Positions 21,743-32,634 of a stretch of DNA of 64,000 nucleotides are shown in pieces. Both the position numbers and the translations under genes were made by a program. The DNA comes from Cristatella mucedo. Its lineage: Eukaryota > Bryozoa > Phylactolaemata > Cristatellidae. Where the stretch lies: assembly GCA_009760855.2 (NCBI GenBank), contig WPIO01000002.1, forward strand, positions 9,768,001 to 9,832,000. Direction: 5' to 3'. Under the pieces are notes generated by a model that saw only the letters and a program-made list of their open reading frames with translations, was not told where the DNA came from and ran no database searches. Position 1 is the first letter of the stretch; every line of letters starts with the position of its first letter.

Positions 21743-21901
21743 AATAAGAAACGTGGTGGCTAGCAATAACGCCTTGGCGGCAACGTCCAGATCAGCCGGG
21801 TAAGAAACTCCAAATGTATCGGCATCGGTCAGCATTTCTTTGAGCATTCCACCATGTTTCTTTGAAATACTTCCAATTTCAACTCCGCTGACTGTCTTTA
21901 C
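21743..21901 (-). CDS. PLSCR: PLSCR exon 5 (Ca-loop and membrane helix)
   Basis: This 53-codon, phase 0 exon has acceptor atctttggcag and donor CTTATT|gtaagt. It encodes VKTVSGVEIGSISKKHGGML, then EMLTDADTFGVSYPADLDV and the hydrophobic KALLLATTFLI. The family normally continues with about D(F/Y)MFFE and a stop. I did not find that last exon. If the donor is skipped, the frame runs on to a stop at 21686. Confidence 0.9.
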
Positions 21902-24319
21902 CTGCCAAAGATAAAATTGACCCTTTATTTTACTCGTAGAAAAAGGGTCGTTGAAAGTTTGCTTAGAGCTAATTTGATGGGTCATGGACAGCAAGCAATA
22001 TGTTTCTAACTCTTCCCTGATTTAAATGAATACTTTTTAATTGAATTGCCATTTTGCTCTCAGGTTTTTCTTAGAGGAAAAGACCCTGCCGGACTATCAT
22101 TAATTTCACGAGAAACGTTACGCCCTATCTTTTAGAGCATTCTGTCCGTTGATCATTAGTTCTCCTCTTGCGTCAACTATCGCCTACTTTCACCTACCGA
22201 ACTTTTTTTTAATCTGGTGGGATCGGTCCGGCTAACAGACATTTCAAGAGGTAGACTAGACGCGAGTGCTAACTACTATTCAGACATGCATTCTGCCATG
22301 CGTCTGCCAACGCTAGTAGGCTGGCAGAATAATGTACGTGCATTAATATAGGAATGGCAGTCACCTGCTTCGCTTGCATATGTTCGTGTAAGTACAGCTT
22401 GCTCAGTACAGTCACAGTGATCAATGATAGAAGAAAGCATTCTTCAAGCCAGATCTTGCAATGCTTGCTGACCGAGCCAAAACTATTATGAAACGAGCCG
22501 AGTCTCAAACAGCTTTAGCTCAGAATCCTCACGTTCTGTTGCCGATCAACTTTGCTGTTATATTACTCGTGCAGAAGGTAGGCAGCATTTACCTAAAAAT
22601 CTAGCAGGCACCATTTTGTCTCAAGATGAAAGCTTAAGGCTCCTGGCTGACTCGATATCGGTAGGGATAATAGCAACGCTTCTTTGCAACAACGTGGTTT
22701 GCTATGGCTCTCTTGAGAGATCCGGACCTCGCGACGTAAAAGCGAGCCAAAGAACTTGCAGCTTTTAATGCATTAATATCAAGGGATAGTGAATTTAATT
22801 TACAGCTTTTAATGCATAAATACCAAAGGATAGTGAATTTACTTAGCACCTCCGCTGTCACTTGCACCGTGCATGTACAGCCATAGTATACATGCAGACG
22901 GAACGTACCGCGGCAACAAGAACGACGAGCACAAAGGTTCTCGAGCAACGAGAGCACGAATAGCCAGAAGAGTCGTACAGCGCTCCGCCCAGTCGAATGC
23001 TGCAGAGAACGGGGAGATTATCCATAGCCGGGCAGGCGGGGCAGTAAGCCGACCGGGCGGCTGAGTGCCTCTTTGCAAGCAGCGTCGACGCCCTTCTTAC
23101 CTGAAAGACGACATCGCCACAGCAGACGTTGCACGTGCACAAAGGTCCGTGCACTTTCAGGATGGCCGCATTGTCAGCATTCCGTATTCGATACCTTGGC
23201 CTGCAGGTGGCGCTACAGGTCTGCTCCACGAGCCCTATGTAGTTTCCGGGTGGGGCGTACACTCTGAGCTCCTGCGAAGGGCGTTGCTATATAGTAAGAC
23301 ACGACGGGCGAAGAACATCGGCATGCGGCGAGCTGACATTTTTGGGCAACTGCTCTTCTTCGTGCACCAGTAAGCGCTCCCAGAGGACGTCTACACAGAG
23401 CCTCTGCACGAGTTATCGATCCGCACCGTCGCGTCCGACTCTCATGCTCAAAAATAAATCTGTCGACCTGCCAAATTAACTGACACGCGACAGGTTAGCA
23501 AAGCTGAACCACTGCCAGACCCTAATCTAACATCGCCGAATGAGAGCTTCAAGCCCTACATTCCAGGAGTAAGAGCTGAGGCAGCAAGTGCTATTTAGGA
23601 TAAAGGAGAAATAAACCGGAAATTGCATCAATCGTTTGCTTCACGTCGCTCTTCTATTTTCTCCGTAATAATGCTGTGCTCTTTTTGAAAGATCTGTTTC
23701 TAACTGCCATGTCTTCAGGAGCCCAGCCAAATCTTTATGTACCTTGAGTACCGACCATGGACAGAGCGTGCAGCAAAAAGTGGCTCTTCCCCCACGTTGG
23801 TCCCATACGGAGATGCTAATCAATACGCGTGACCTTTTGTCTGTATGCTTGGGTGTGCGCTAATGTCTTTACATATGTTTGTATCTCCGTCTTTAACTAT
23901 ACAAAGCCATCAAAACTAAGTAGATGTTACAATGACGAGTTTCTGTTGTGCATTTAAAGCCTAAACGCCATTCAGTTCGCATTAAGAAGCCAACAGACTT
24001 GTCTCACACATTAAAAAGAAAGTTATAAGCCTAGCTGAGTCCGGATGGCTCCTGCTTACTTAACACTTTAAGTTGTTCTGCAAGACAGCGTCAGATCATA
24101 GGCGTCGCATGAATTCCCAATATAATTTAATCAAAATGCATTGCTGTCTTTATTGTATACTGCTCTTTCAACGTCGGTAATGACTTTCGAATGTCTTAGG
24201 TGACGTAAGCCAATCCCTCACCTCTCCCTCTATTCTCCCACTCCTATGTCTTCTCTCTTTATGTGTGCATAATAATTCAAATATTAATATGTACACACAC
24301 ACAGATAGATATATATATA

Positions 24320-24364
<45 letters not shown>

Positions 24365-27300
24365 GCATTGTGTACTCTCTCTCTCTCTGTCTATGCCTGC
24401 ATCTTGCGCTCTTTTCCTCCTCTGCTAAATCTATAAATCTCGTCGCCATACATGTGATACGAACAAATTGCAAAAGAGAGAGGGGAGAGAGAGAGAGAAA
24501 GAGAGAGATAAAAGAGAGAGGAGATAGAGAGAGAGAGAGGGAGCTTTACCTTCTTACAGTGAATAGCGGCAGCCTGGTTCACACGCATGCTAGTCGCATG
24601 CAGAGGTTAAATCAAGCACGTGTATCAGCTGCCAGGAGAGACTGTGAGAACATTGCTGTAATCTCCTGAGAAACTTGACTGTGTAGCTTTGGACATGCCC
24701 TTCCAGCCTTCCTACGATAGAAAGTCGCCGATCAAGATCATCGTTTAATTCCGTTAAAAATCATAGCTACGCTAAACCAAAAGCGAATAAATGTTGATTG
24801 ACCAGACTCTTTTATTTAGTTTAAGAACAGCCTTGGATGCTGTCATCCCACTTGAATCGAGAGTATGTAATTGCCGCTGCAAGACTTTTAACTCGGTGTC
24901 ATGTGTAGTGCAACCACATTACCCTTGTGCTTAGACCCAAGAGTAAAATAATAATATAACATAATTCATTCGTATAACGCCCCAAGATGACTTGATCGCT
25001 ATTCAGACGCTTCACATATGCCTCGTGGGCTCGAGCCCACGACCTCAGCCAGACCTTGGTCGGGGCGAGCACCTTAACTACTGAACCAAACCAACTCGGC
25101 TAGGCGACCCTTGCAACGAGGTTAAATGATTGTTTGAAGAAGGGCTTTGGATCGTTTGAGGTTCGAGCGAGTTACCCATTGGCAAACACCTCGAGTGGCT
25201 CGAGGGGGCTGCTAATGAATCATGAGTCATGGATTGGGATTTAAATGGCCTCATACGCGGTTTTGTCTTTCTAGTAGCTCTTCGATTCTCTCGTTTAATT
25301 CCTCTCATTGACCCAGTAATTAAGGTGCTCTCTCCGACTAAGGTCTGGCCGAGGTCGTGCGCTTGATCCCCTCGGCATACACGTGAAGCACCTTAAAATA
25401 GAACTTCTCTCATGGCGCTATTCAAATGAACTATGTTACATTTTCTCAGTTCTCTCAATTTCCCTCATTTGACAAATCGGGAAACGCGGATATACTAGCT
25501 GCTATTACTTGGTGGCTTGAGAACCAAGCCTTTAGAACAAAATGCAATGCGAGTAGTGAGTGCCAGACCCAATACCCGATAGAGAGACAATAAAAACTTG
25601 CGCCTCAAAGCAAGGCTGGCGAAATGTGGAAGCAGATCCAATGCAATACGATACGCAGATATATATTATTATAAATATATATCTGCGTTATAATCTATAA
25701 ATATTATATATATATAGATTATAACGTTAGAAAATAGTTCACTACCCCCCCCCCGCCACGATACTAGCCGGCAGACAAGAAGACAGAAGCTTTTTATGAC
25801 AGTCTGGTATCAGTTGAACTAATTATTAATTAGCACAGCTCACACGATATGTAAACCTTGAGAATATGTTACACACACACTTATAATATTCGCAGCACAG
25901 GCGCCGAGGAAAAAATCTGGCGACAGCTACAAAAGCAGGACCAATCAGGGTGTCGGCCTACAGCTACTTCTATTCAGAGTTTAAAAACCGATAAAAAAAA
26001 AAGCACTCTCGTGGCTGTCATTATCTAGATCTTGTTATCGCTGGGACGTGCAGTATTGCTCCATATGCCAATGGCTGCTACGCAGCATTGATATATGGAG
26101 AAGGATGAGGAGGCTTGGGCAATAGAGGGTTCTAGCTTCGTCTTAGATGCCTCAACTAACCATAAAAACAGAAGACGGCTAGTTTTATTTATTGTTCGTT
26201 ACTTTAAACAGCTCAAGGTGGCTTTTCGATGACGTTCTACTATAAAAAGAATAATATTTAAATAAAAAACTGTTGTTGCTCCTTAAGAAAACAAAATCTC
26301 TTTCTGGAGACTTTACATATGCTGCAAAGGAAGTACGTCAATTAGCTAGTGTTAACATACATAGTGTCAGCATGCGTATTTACACAGGGAAGATTCACGT
26401 CGACCCAGAATATGCAGTGAGGAGAACGTTGGTTTGTAAATGTAGTCAAGTCAGGGGTGTCGTGACGTCAGCTGGGAGTGACTTCCAGGCTTTGGGAGCT
26501 TGTAAAGTAAAAGCCAGGTCTCCAATTGATGCGAAAATTGCTTAGAGGCAAACCTGCGCACCTCAATCAGAAGACGGGGATAGATAGTACAGTGCCAAGC
26601 CTGATTGGAAAGCAATTCATAAAAGAAGGCCAGATTGAAAGAGGGTGAAAGAGGCGAAAAAGTGAGTGATGGAACCTTGAAGTCGATTCTTTTTTTGGAG
26701 TGTGTTTAAAAAGACACTGCAGCTCTTAGTAGTAGCAGCCCAATAATACAACAGAGCAGCATTTTAGCAAAAAGTATAGATAGAAGCTGCAGGATCATTG
26801 CGGATATATGCGGCTATCGAAATTATTGATTATTTGTAAGCAGCTGCGCAGTACTAAGGTGCACTTGCCTGTTGACAGCAGCAGCAGCACGGGTTGGAGA
26901 GCCGGCACGGCCGCTCAATGCGAAAGTACCTCTCGATGATCGCGATCGTAGACGTGCATGACAAACGACCGACTGTCGGAGCAGCAGCACCGGCAGCACA
27001 GCGAGCTTTCTGCAAGCAAGAGTGGAGAATGCAATATTGACGCCGCAGCGAGCCAACTAGGTAGGCTCTTTACTGTAGACAACCATCATTTTTTTACTCC
27101 GTCCGCCCCACAATAATCTTCCTCGAATGGAGCTGGGTGCGACACGAGGCTTTGCAACACAAGAAACCCGACGCAGACACCTTGGCGCTGGTTAATCAGC
27201 GACTTTCTTTGTCGGACGCGGTGGGCACATCAAAGCGCCTTCCGGTTGATGTTGCCACTATTAGTGCTTTGTGGTTAACAATGAGTCGTGTCGTTTTCCT

Positions 27301-29746
27301 TTTCTGGTGAAAATACGGGGCGAGCCCTCGCAGAAGCGTCAGCGTCTCCAGCTTTGCCATGGCTGCATTAGGCTCCGGACGCGCGAGTCTGATCGAGCGA
27401 CATTTTGCCGCACATGCCTACATCCGGTCAGCTGCTTTGGCTTTTAATAGCCGCCTGTCGGCGACGGTGGCGGCGGCGGCTGCGGTCGTGCGACGAAACG
27501 AGAATGGCAAAGTCGCGCCTCGAGGTGCGACGTTCGCTAGAAAATGCGAAGCCAGCGGCGCGCGAACCTTCTGCTGCGAAGTAAATCCAGCGGCCGTACG
27601 GATCCAGCACGTCGTATTTGTTGGCGGTCTCGAAGTTAATCAACACTGCAACGAACGAACAACGACGATGGGTGCCGAGCGGCGTGCACCAATCTGCACA
27701 ATTGCTTCAGAGCGTAGAAGTCTTGAGTCTGGGGACGTCCTTTTTATTAACTTGCCCCTTCTCGCAATAATTCGGCAGAGGAATTTGAAGAATCTTCGGT
27801 TGAAGACGTCGTGAAAACGAGCGCACGAGAGATAGAACGCCGAGGATGATTTTTTTCTATTCGATCCTGGAATACAACAATTTTTCAACTAGGAGAAAAT
27901 CGATCGTTTATCGATACGTACTTTTTGCACGACGATTGTACTCTCACAGATCACTATAGCCTGACTTGAGCATGGGCATAAATTAATTCACCGGTTAATT
28001 TGAGGTATGGAGACGGAGCGCTTTCCTGTCTTGCTATAAAGAGCTGCTGACCTGTGTATAGGCACCCTAAGATAACCAAATGTCCATCTAGGCACTTTAA
28101 ATCTCATTGCAAGAGAATTAATAACCAGGGTTAATTATATGCAAAATGGGCTGAGACAAGCATTCAAAGGCACAAAACAGCTGGCGACAGAAGCTTTAGC
28201 TCTGCAGGTCCTAGACTGTGGAACTCGCTTCCACAATTCTTACGCAACGACAACTACTTCCCAACTGCCGACTATGGCACATCTTTTTCAGCGGTCCTGA
28301 ACTGCTACTTCTATGCTACTCACTACCTCAACTGCTCTCCTGACTCTGCTATGCTTCCCACTTTCTCTTTGTTTCGTGAGACGAAGTCTGTTGGCTACCG
28401 AATGCGTACCGAAAGCCGCTTAGGCTGTGAGTGCGCTATACAAAACTCTCCTGCGTAACACCCACATGGTCTTTATGACTTTGTGGAGTTACTGACGGAG
28501 ATACATTACATTACATTACAAAAACGTCATGCCTAGATCCTTACGCAAAAGCACACATGAAGCCACTCGGGCTCACCGTTTAGTTAGACCCCCGGGTAAT
28601 AAACACGCACTGAATCATGCGCGCAAGTCAACACGAAAAACCAAGGAGTAAACAAGGCAAGTTCTCGAGATAGCAGGGAAATCTGATGGAATAGAAAACA
28701 GCACGCAGGCTTAGGTGAGTTTGGCCGAAAGTGAGCTCCAGACTTTCGATGCATACAAACTGAAAGCCTAATCACCAAAAACTTTCAATTTAGTTTGAGG
28801 GACGACTGGAAGCCGATGACTGGAAGCCGATGAGCGAGTAATGCGATAGCACGCGGCAAAGAGGTCTTATACGTAGCAGTGGCAAGGCGCACTGCGAGCT
28901 GTAAAAAGCCAAAGAGAAGATCTTGAAGTCGATTCAACACCGGACAGGAAGCCAGCGAAGCTCAGGTAAATGTGGTGCAATATGGCTGGTACAGCGCTGA
29001 AGAGAGACTCAACGAGCGGCTGAGATTTGCTAGCGGTGCAGACGGTTAAGGGAACAGGTCAGTAGTGGGAATTTCGGCAATCGTCGGCCGCGCGCCCGTC
29101 CAGGTCCCGCTCGCTGGCCGCCGCTGCCGCTCAAGCTCGCCCACCGGGCGCCGAAACTGCCTGCGCGGCGGCGGTTTCACGGCCTGGGCAGTGCTCTCTC
29201 ACTCTCAAACGGTTCGATCCGCTGCTTCACCACGACGAACGCCGTGCTGGCCAGGTACTCGAGTCCAGGAGCGCATCCGGCGGACGCCGCCGCCGACGCG
29301 AGCGTGAGCGGCGGCGGCTGCGCCGTCGGCGGCAGAACGATCGGTAGCTGAGTAGGATGCGGCGGCGGCGGCTGAGTGAACTGCTGCGCCACCGCCGTCG
29401 GCTGCTGCGAGATCGGCTGCTGGCCGACCGGCTGCCACGCCGGAGCCGCCGCCGGTGGCGGCAGCGACTGAGCTGGCGGCCGTTGGTCATCGGGCGGCCG
29501 AGCTAAAGCAGCCGGGGCGGCCGGCACAGCCTGCGCGGCCAGCTGCTGCGACTGCGCTGAAGAAGGCGGAGGTGCCATCGTCGGCGCCGTCGGCGGCGGC
29601 ATCGGCGGCGGCACCGGGGGCCGCGGCGGCTCCGTCCGTGGCGGCGGCGGCTGCTGCTGCTGCAGCTGCGGTTGGGCTGCCGGCGGCCACGCCGTTGGCA
29701 GAGGGGATACACCCCAGTCGTCAAAACCTACTGCATTAAAGAGCAT
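21743..29746 (-). CDS. PLSCR: Phospholipid scramblase (PLSCR family), five exons found
   Basis: Minus-strand exons are 29746-29203, 27645-27568, 27009-26869, 23271-23101 and 21901-21743. Joined, they follow the scramblase domain in order: APGLEYLASTAFVVVKQRIE, FETANKYDVLDPYGRWIYFA, the Cys-rich SLCCRCCCSDSRSF, RIERPCRLSNPCCCCCQQ, YAPPGNYIGLVEQ, ILKVHGPLCTCNVCCGDVVF, and the calcium-loop-like LTDADTFGVSYPADLDV followed by a hydrophobic helix AAKALLLATTFLI. PLSCR proteins sit in the plasma membrane or nucleus and, when calcium binds, have been linked to lipid scrambling. The Cys clusters match the palmitoylation region. The N-terminus is an unusually long Pro/Gln/Ala-rich segment of about 150 residues. 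Exon 3 carries an apparent single-base frameshift (near 26923-26925). The C-terminal exon was not located. Confidence 0.9.
23101..23271 (-). CDS. PLSCR: PLSCR exon 4
   Basis: This 57-codon, phase 0-0 exon has acceptor ccttcgcag and donor gtaaga. It encodes ELRVYAPPGNYIGLVEQ, ILKVHGPLCTCNVCCGDVVF and final Q, which match the scramblase APPG..IG and I.GPC..C.CCGDV.F motifs. Confidence 0.9.
23868..24060 (-). mobile_element. LINE family 1 3' fragment, degraded
   Basis: It carries tgtatctccgtctttaacta, then cattcagttcgcattaagaa and gccaacagacttgtctcaca, a diverged antisense copy of the family 1 3' end, within the large PLSCR intron (23272-26868). Confidence 0.6.
24293..24545. repeat. Compound microsatellite: (AC)n, (AT)n, (CT)n, then (GA)n
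   Basis: The parts are acacacac at about 24293, an AT run to 24360, CT units at 24376-24387, and GA-rich tracts at 24473-24541. It lies in the PLSCR intron. Confidence 0.9.
24966..25090 (-). mobile_element. tRNA-derived SINE family B
   Basis: Antisense copy. B-box complement gtgggctcgagcccacgacc, A-box complement agcaccttaactactgaacc, and 3' tail at the left (cattcgtataacgcccc). Confidence 0.7.
25308..25440 (+). mobile_element. tRNA-derived SINE family B
   Basis: Sense copy. A-box-like ttgacccagtaattaaggtg, B-box-like gtgcgcttgatcccctcgg and tail catggcgctattcaaatga. It lies about 220 bases from an inverted copy at 24966. Confidence 0.7.
25654..25726. repeat. Two adjacent perfect palindromes
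   Basis: The first has 13-base arms cgcagatatatat and atatatatctgcg (25654-25687). The second has 14-base arms cgttataatctata and tatagattataacg (25686-25726). They share CG at the junction. They could form a double hairpin. No transposon signature is recognised around them. Confidence 0.8.
26255..26820 (-). mobile_element. LINE family 2 fragment
   Basis: Antisense copy with a degraded hairpin (aatctctttctggagacttt), then gtcagcatgcgtatttacac, gtgacttccaggctttggga and gtgatggaaccttgaagtcg, in the same order as the copy at 6171-7035. It lies in the PLSCR intron. Confidence 0.7.
26869..27009 (-). CDS. PLSCR: PLSCR exon 3 (Cys-rich), with frameshift
   Basis: The acceptor is cttgcttgcag. The exon encodes SSLCCRCCCSDSRSFVMHVY then DRDHREVL in one frame and RIERPCRLSNPCCCCCQQ in the next. 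Both halves align with consecutive parts of the family ('..EV..LERP..C'), so one extra base lies between them, most simply in the AAA run at 26923-26925. Without it the exon is exactly in phase with exon 4. The donor is CAG|gcaagt, a GC-type donor. Confidence 0.8.
27568..27645 (-). CDS. PLSCR: PLSCR exon 2
   Basis: This 78-base exon has acceptor cgttcgttgcag and donor GCAGAAG|gttcgc. With the A from exon 1 it encodes MLINFETANKYDVLDPYGR then WIYFAAE, the conserved scramblase strand ('FET.NKY.I....G..VYFA.E'). The phase is right on both sides. Confidence 0.85.
28062..28990 (-). mobile_element. LINE family 2 fragment, split by a family 1 insertion
   Basis: The tail part is at 28062-28179. The body resumes after 28520 with acgcaaaagcacacatgaag, gtgagctccagactttcgat and cttgaagtcgattcaacacc, the family 2 order. 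It is degenerate and lies in PLSCR intron 1. Confidence 0.65.
28180..28520 (+). mobile_element. LINE family 1 3' end, 5'-truncated, nested in family 2
   Basis: It encodes GDRSFSSAGPRLWNSLPQFL and continues to the family 3' end with tail attacattacattaca. It is nearly identical to the copy at 5720-6042. The bases aaaac flank both ends, a possible short target duplication. It is among the better-preserved family 1 copies. Confidence 0.85.
29203..29746 (-). CDS. PLSCR: PLSCR exon 1 (Pro-rich N-terminus to QRIEPFE)
   Basis: The open frame ends APGLEYLASTAFVVVKQRIE-PFE with donor GAGA|gtgaga (phase 1). ATG at 29746-29744 opens MLFNAVGFDDWGVSPLP, then a Pro/Gln/Ala-rich tract including QQQQPPPP. 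The frame is open further upstream to an ATG at 29935. A plausible acceptor (ctctttaatgcag) just inside 29746 leaves open that the true start lies in an earlier exon. Confidence 0.75.
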
Positions 29747-30420
29747 CGCGTGAGGCGCTTCGCGACGGCGCCCCAGCCCGCGACGATCCGGAGAGAAGCC
29801 TGGTCTCAAAATGGCCGCCCGAGGGGTGAGGCGCTGCCCTTTCCGGTGCGCCTTTTCGCGCCCGGACGACCGAATTACTTGGCTGCGGTGCCGCTGCCAT
29901 CTCGGGTCGTCCTGGGACGCTGCTTGAACGCGCACGACCGGTTGCTGAAGACAGCTCCTGCAAAGGAAGCCGCGTCGGTCACGTTTAGCGGCGCCGAGTT
30001 GCTAAAAGCGCCGGCCGGTGCAGCCGCGAAGCGCTTGGTGAAACACGAAGCTCCGACGCTACGCGTCCGCCGTAAACAAGGATGCTCCGCTCAACGAAGA
30101 GCGAACTCGGTCCCGCGACGTCAGCAAAGATGCGGCGGGAGCGCGCAGCGAGAAAACCGCACGAAAGCCGAACGAAAACCTAGAGGAGCGCGCGCGAGCG
30201 GCCGGCGGCGCCAGCGCTGCGTGCAGCCCACTAACGCCGCCGGCGCTCCTCGCGTGGCCGCGAGCCCTACAAACGAAGCTCCCTCCACCGAGCACCGCCC
30301 TAGCGGCGATATTTGGCAGAGGAGGTCACGCATTGACCTAGAATAGGTGACGCCGGAAGTCACGCGACAAGTTTTGTTTTTCACTCTCTCACACAGGATC
30401 TCTTCCTTCGAAGTGCGTGC
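29747..30420 (-). other. GC/CpG-rich region upstream of PLSCR exon 1
   Basis: It is very GC- and CpG-rich, with overlapping open frames on both strands that reflect composition. It lies immediately 5' of the first PLSCR exon on the minus strand, so a CpG-rich promoter or 5' UTR is the simplest reading (inference). No TATA box is evident. Confidence 0.4.
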
Positions 30421-31697
30421 AGTTTATACGAGTTGGCTCTGCGATTATGTATTGCCATAGACCTTTGAAACAGGGCTCTTAAAAATTGAAACTTGGTGTA
30501 TCCACGGAAGAGTACTTAAGTTGCACAAGTTGTCCGATTGAACGAGCAGTAATAAATAACAACATCCCTATGGAACCGCAGAGGTAGGATTTCTAGAAAT
30601 CTGGAAATTTTCACTTCGTCCGCTTGCTTGCATCCATGACCTTGTTTATCATTTAGAAACCTCTGGCGGTTGAACTTTAGTTATAGCTAAGAAGACTAGC
30701 ATGACATTTTTCCCTAAGCCAGTGTCATTGAATAAAGCTGTGAGAGAGAGAGAGAGAGGGAGGAAAGGAGAGAGCAGGGAAGAGAGGAGAGAGTGCGTGA
30801 GCGACGGAGAGAAAGCGTAAGAGAGGGGACCATAGACGAGGGGTTGAGTGATGACACTTCCGTGAAGGAAAGATCGAGAAAGAGAAAGTGGGTACTTAGT
30901 TAACCAGAAAGGAAGGACAACGTTTCAAATTGTTAGGCAGGTATAGCTGAAGTACGACTGCACTTGGAAGCTCCCGTTTGGCAGACGCGGTTGCAAGTAG
31001 TTTACTGAAGTGATTTGATGAGGTATAGCGAGCTGGTCGGAGCAAAAGAATCCGAGTTCTAGACGGGTCTACTTGGTGCGAGGCGAACATCGTCAGTTAA
31101 AAAGTCCGCGCCGATCCGTAACGGATGCACCACCTCACCGCCACGCGACCGTAAACAGGATCAAGCCGGCGCTTGATGTGCGTTAGCTTCGGGAAACGGA
31201 CATACGGGTACCTGCGCGCTGGCTGCACTTGCTGCCACAGCTTCCGCGCTCTACAACGAGACCGCGCGATGACGCGCTCGCCGTAAACTGTCCTGTGAGA
31301 ATGGAAACTGGACAAAGTGCTGCAATCAGGCTCCTTGAGTTGGTGACACCAGACGTGAAATAAATTATCACTACTTATTCAGTCGATTATTAGAGCCTAC
31401 CCTTCTTTGAGCTCTGAGCGAGGATATAGCTGTACACGTTTGTGGAAAAATTAGCTTCCACGAGGCCTCACTGAGATAGCTGGCAGCCACTTGCTGACCG
31501 ATAGAATGGCATTATGCATTTATGCTTAAGCGAAGCTCTTGGTTGAATATCTTTGGGTCGAATCGATTTTACATGAGCTTTCCCAAGGGGTGGTGGTGGT
31601 CGCTGAAGGCACGTGGGCTTTGCACCGCCTCTCTCCGCTGCACGCACCCTTTCCATTAAGCGCTATAAGTGTCTTTGTGTTCCATGGGATTCTCGAT
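30421..31697. other. No gene recognised
   Basis: It has a GA-rich tract at about 30742-30830. ORFs at 30896-31371 (-) lack recognisable motifs. Confidence 0.35.
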
Positions 31698-31723
31698 AAT
31701 ATATATATATATATATATATATT
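31698..31723. repeat. (AT)n microsatellite
   Basis: An uninterrupted AT run abuts the 3' end of the SINE B copy at 31724-31840. A second AT run lies at about 31852-31873. Confidence 0.9.
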
Positions 31724-31840
31724 ATTCATTTGTATAGCGCCCTATCTCTATTCAGGCGCTTCACATTTGCCACGGGGCTCGAGTCCACGACCTCGGCCAG
31801 ACCGCGGTCGGGCGAGCACCATAACCACTAGGCCAAACCT
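31724..31840 (-). mobile_element. tRNA-derived SINE family B
   Basis: Antisense copy: ttcatttgtatagcgcccta (3' tail), B-box complement ggggctcgagtccacgacct, and A-box complement gagcaccataaccactaggc. Confidence 0.75.
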
Positions 31841-32553
31841 ATATGCATATATGTATATATATATATATATATAACTTGCATATACACGTATATATATATT
31901 ATCTGCATTATGTGTAAATGTGTGCGTGTGTGTGTATCTATGTGAGTTTGTATGTGTGTGCATGCGGGCGTATATTACAATCCACCGCAATCCACGGGCT
32001 GGTCTTTAGCTGAGAACGAGAAGTATCTTTGTGCTTGAAGGGATAGTATTTAAAAATAAATACTTATGTTTCGAGGGGCAGAAGAAGATACGGCTGAACA
32101 CGATGACTGCCCTGTTAAAGGCACGGGCAACAATTCAGTCATTCAATACTATTACCCGGAGCAGTTTCACTGCCTCGCTTTATAACGAGTGTAAAGATCA
32201 GATTCCCTGGGACTATAGCATCGTGTACATGCGTCATCAGCACAGTGCACGTAAAAACACTTATGAGTCAGACACAATATACTAACTGATGTTGGGGTGC
32301 CCCCCCCCGCTCTCTTTTTATCTCTACTTCTAACAGGTGGTTGGCTTGACACAATTTGGATAGCCCAAGCGCTCGTGACCAGCCGGAAGTTGACCTCGCG
32401 TGCCCGGGCTCCGGTGAGGGTGTTAGATAGTGAGGGCAGCCTGAGCAAGTGACTATGAGGTCTACTCAACTACTGCCTTGTGTCACGAGTCGCTCAGAGG
32501 TTAAGACTGCCACGTCAAAACGACGTATTTAAAGCACGAAGAGGATTTAAAAA

Positions 32554-32555
<2 letters not shown>

Positions 32556-32630
<75 letters not shown>
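32556..32630. repeat. (CT)n microsatellite
   Basis: About 37 uninterrupted CT units. Leu/Ser ORFs across it are artefacts. Confidence 0.95.

Positions 32631-32634
<4 letters not shown>

Noticed and set aside
29227-29739. Overlapping Ala-rich and Arg-rich ORFs on both strands
   Set aside because: They are shadows of the GC-rich scramblase exon 1 in other frames. Only the frame ending in APGLEYL continues into the scramblase domain.
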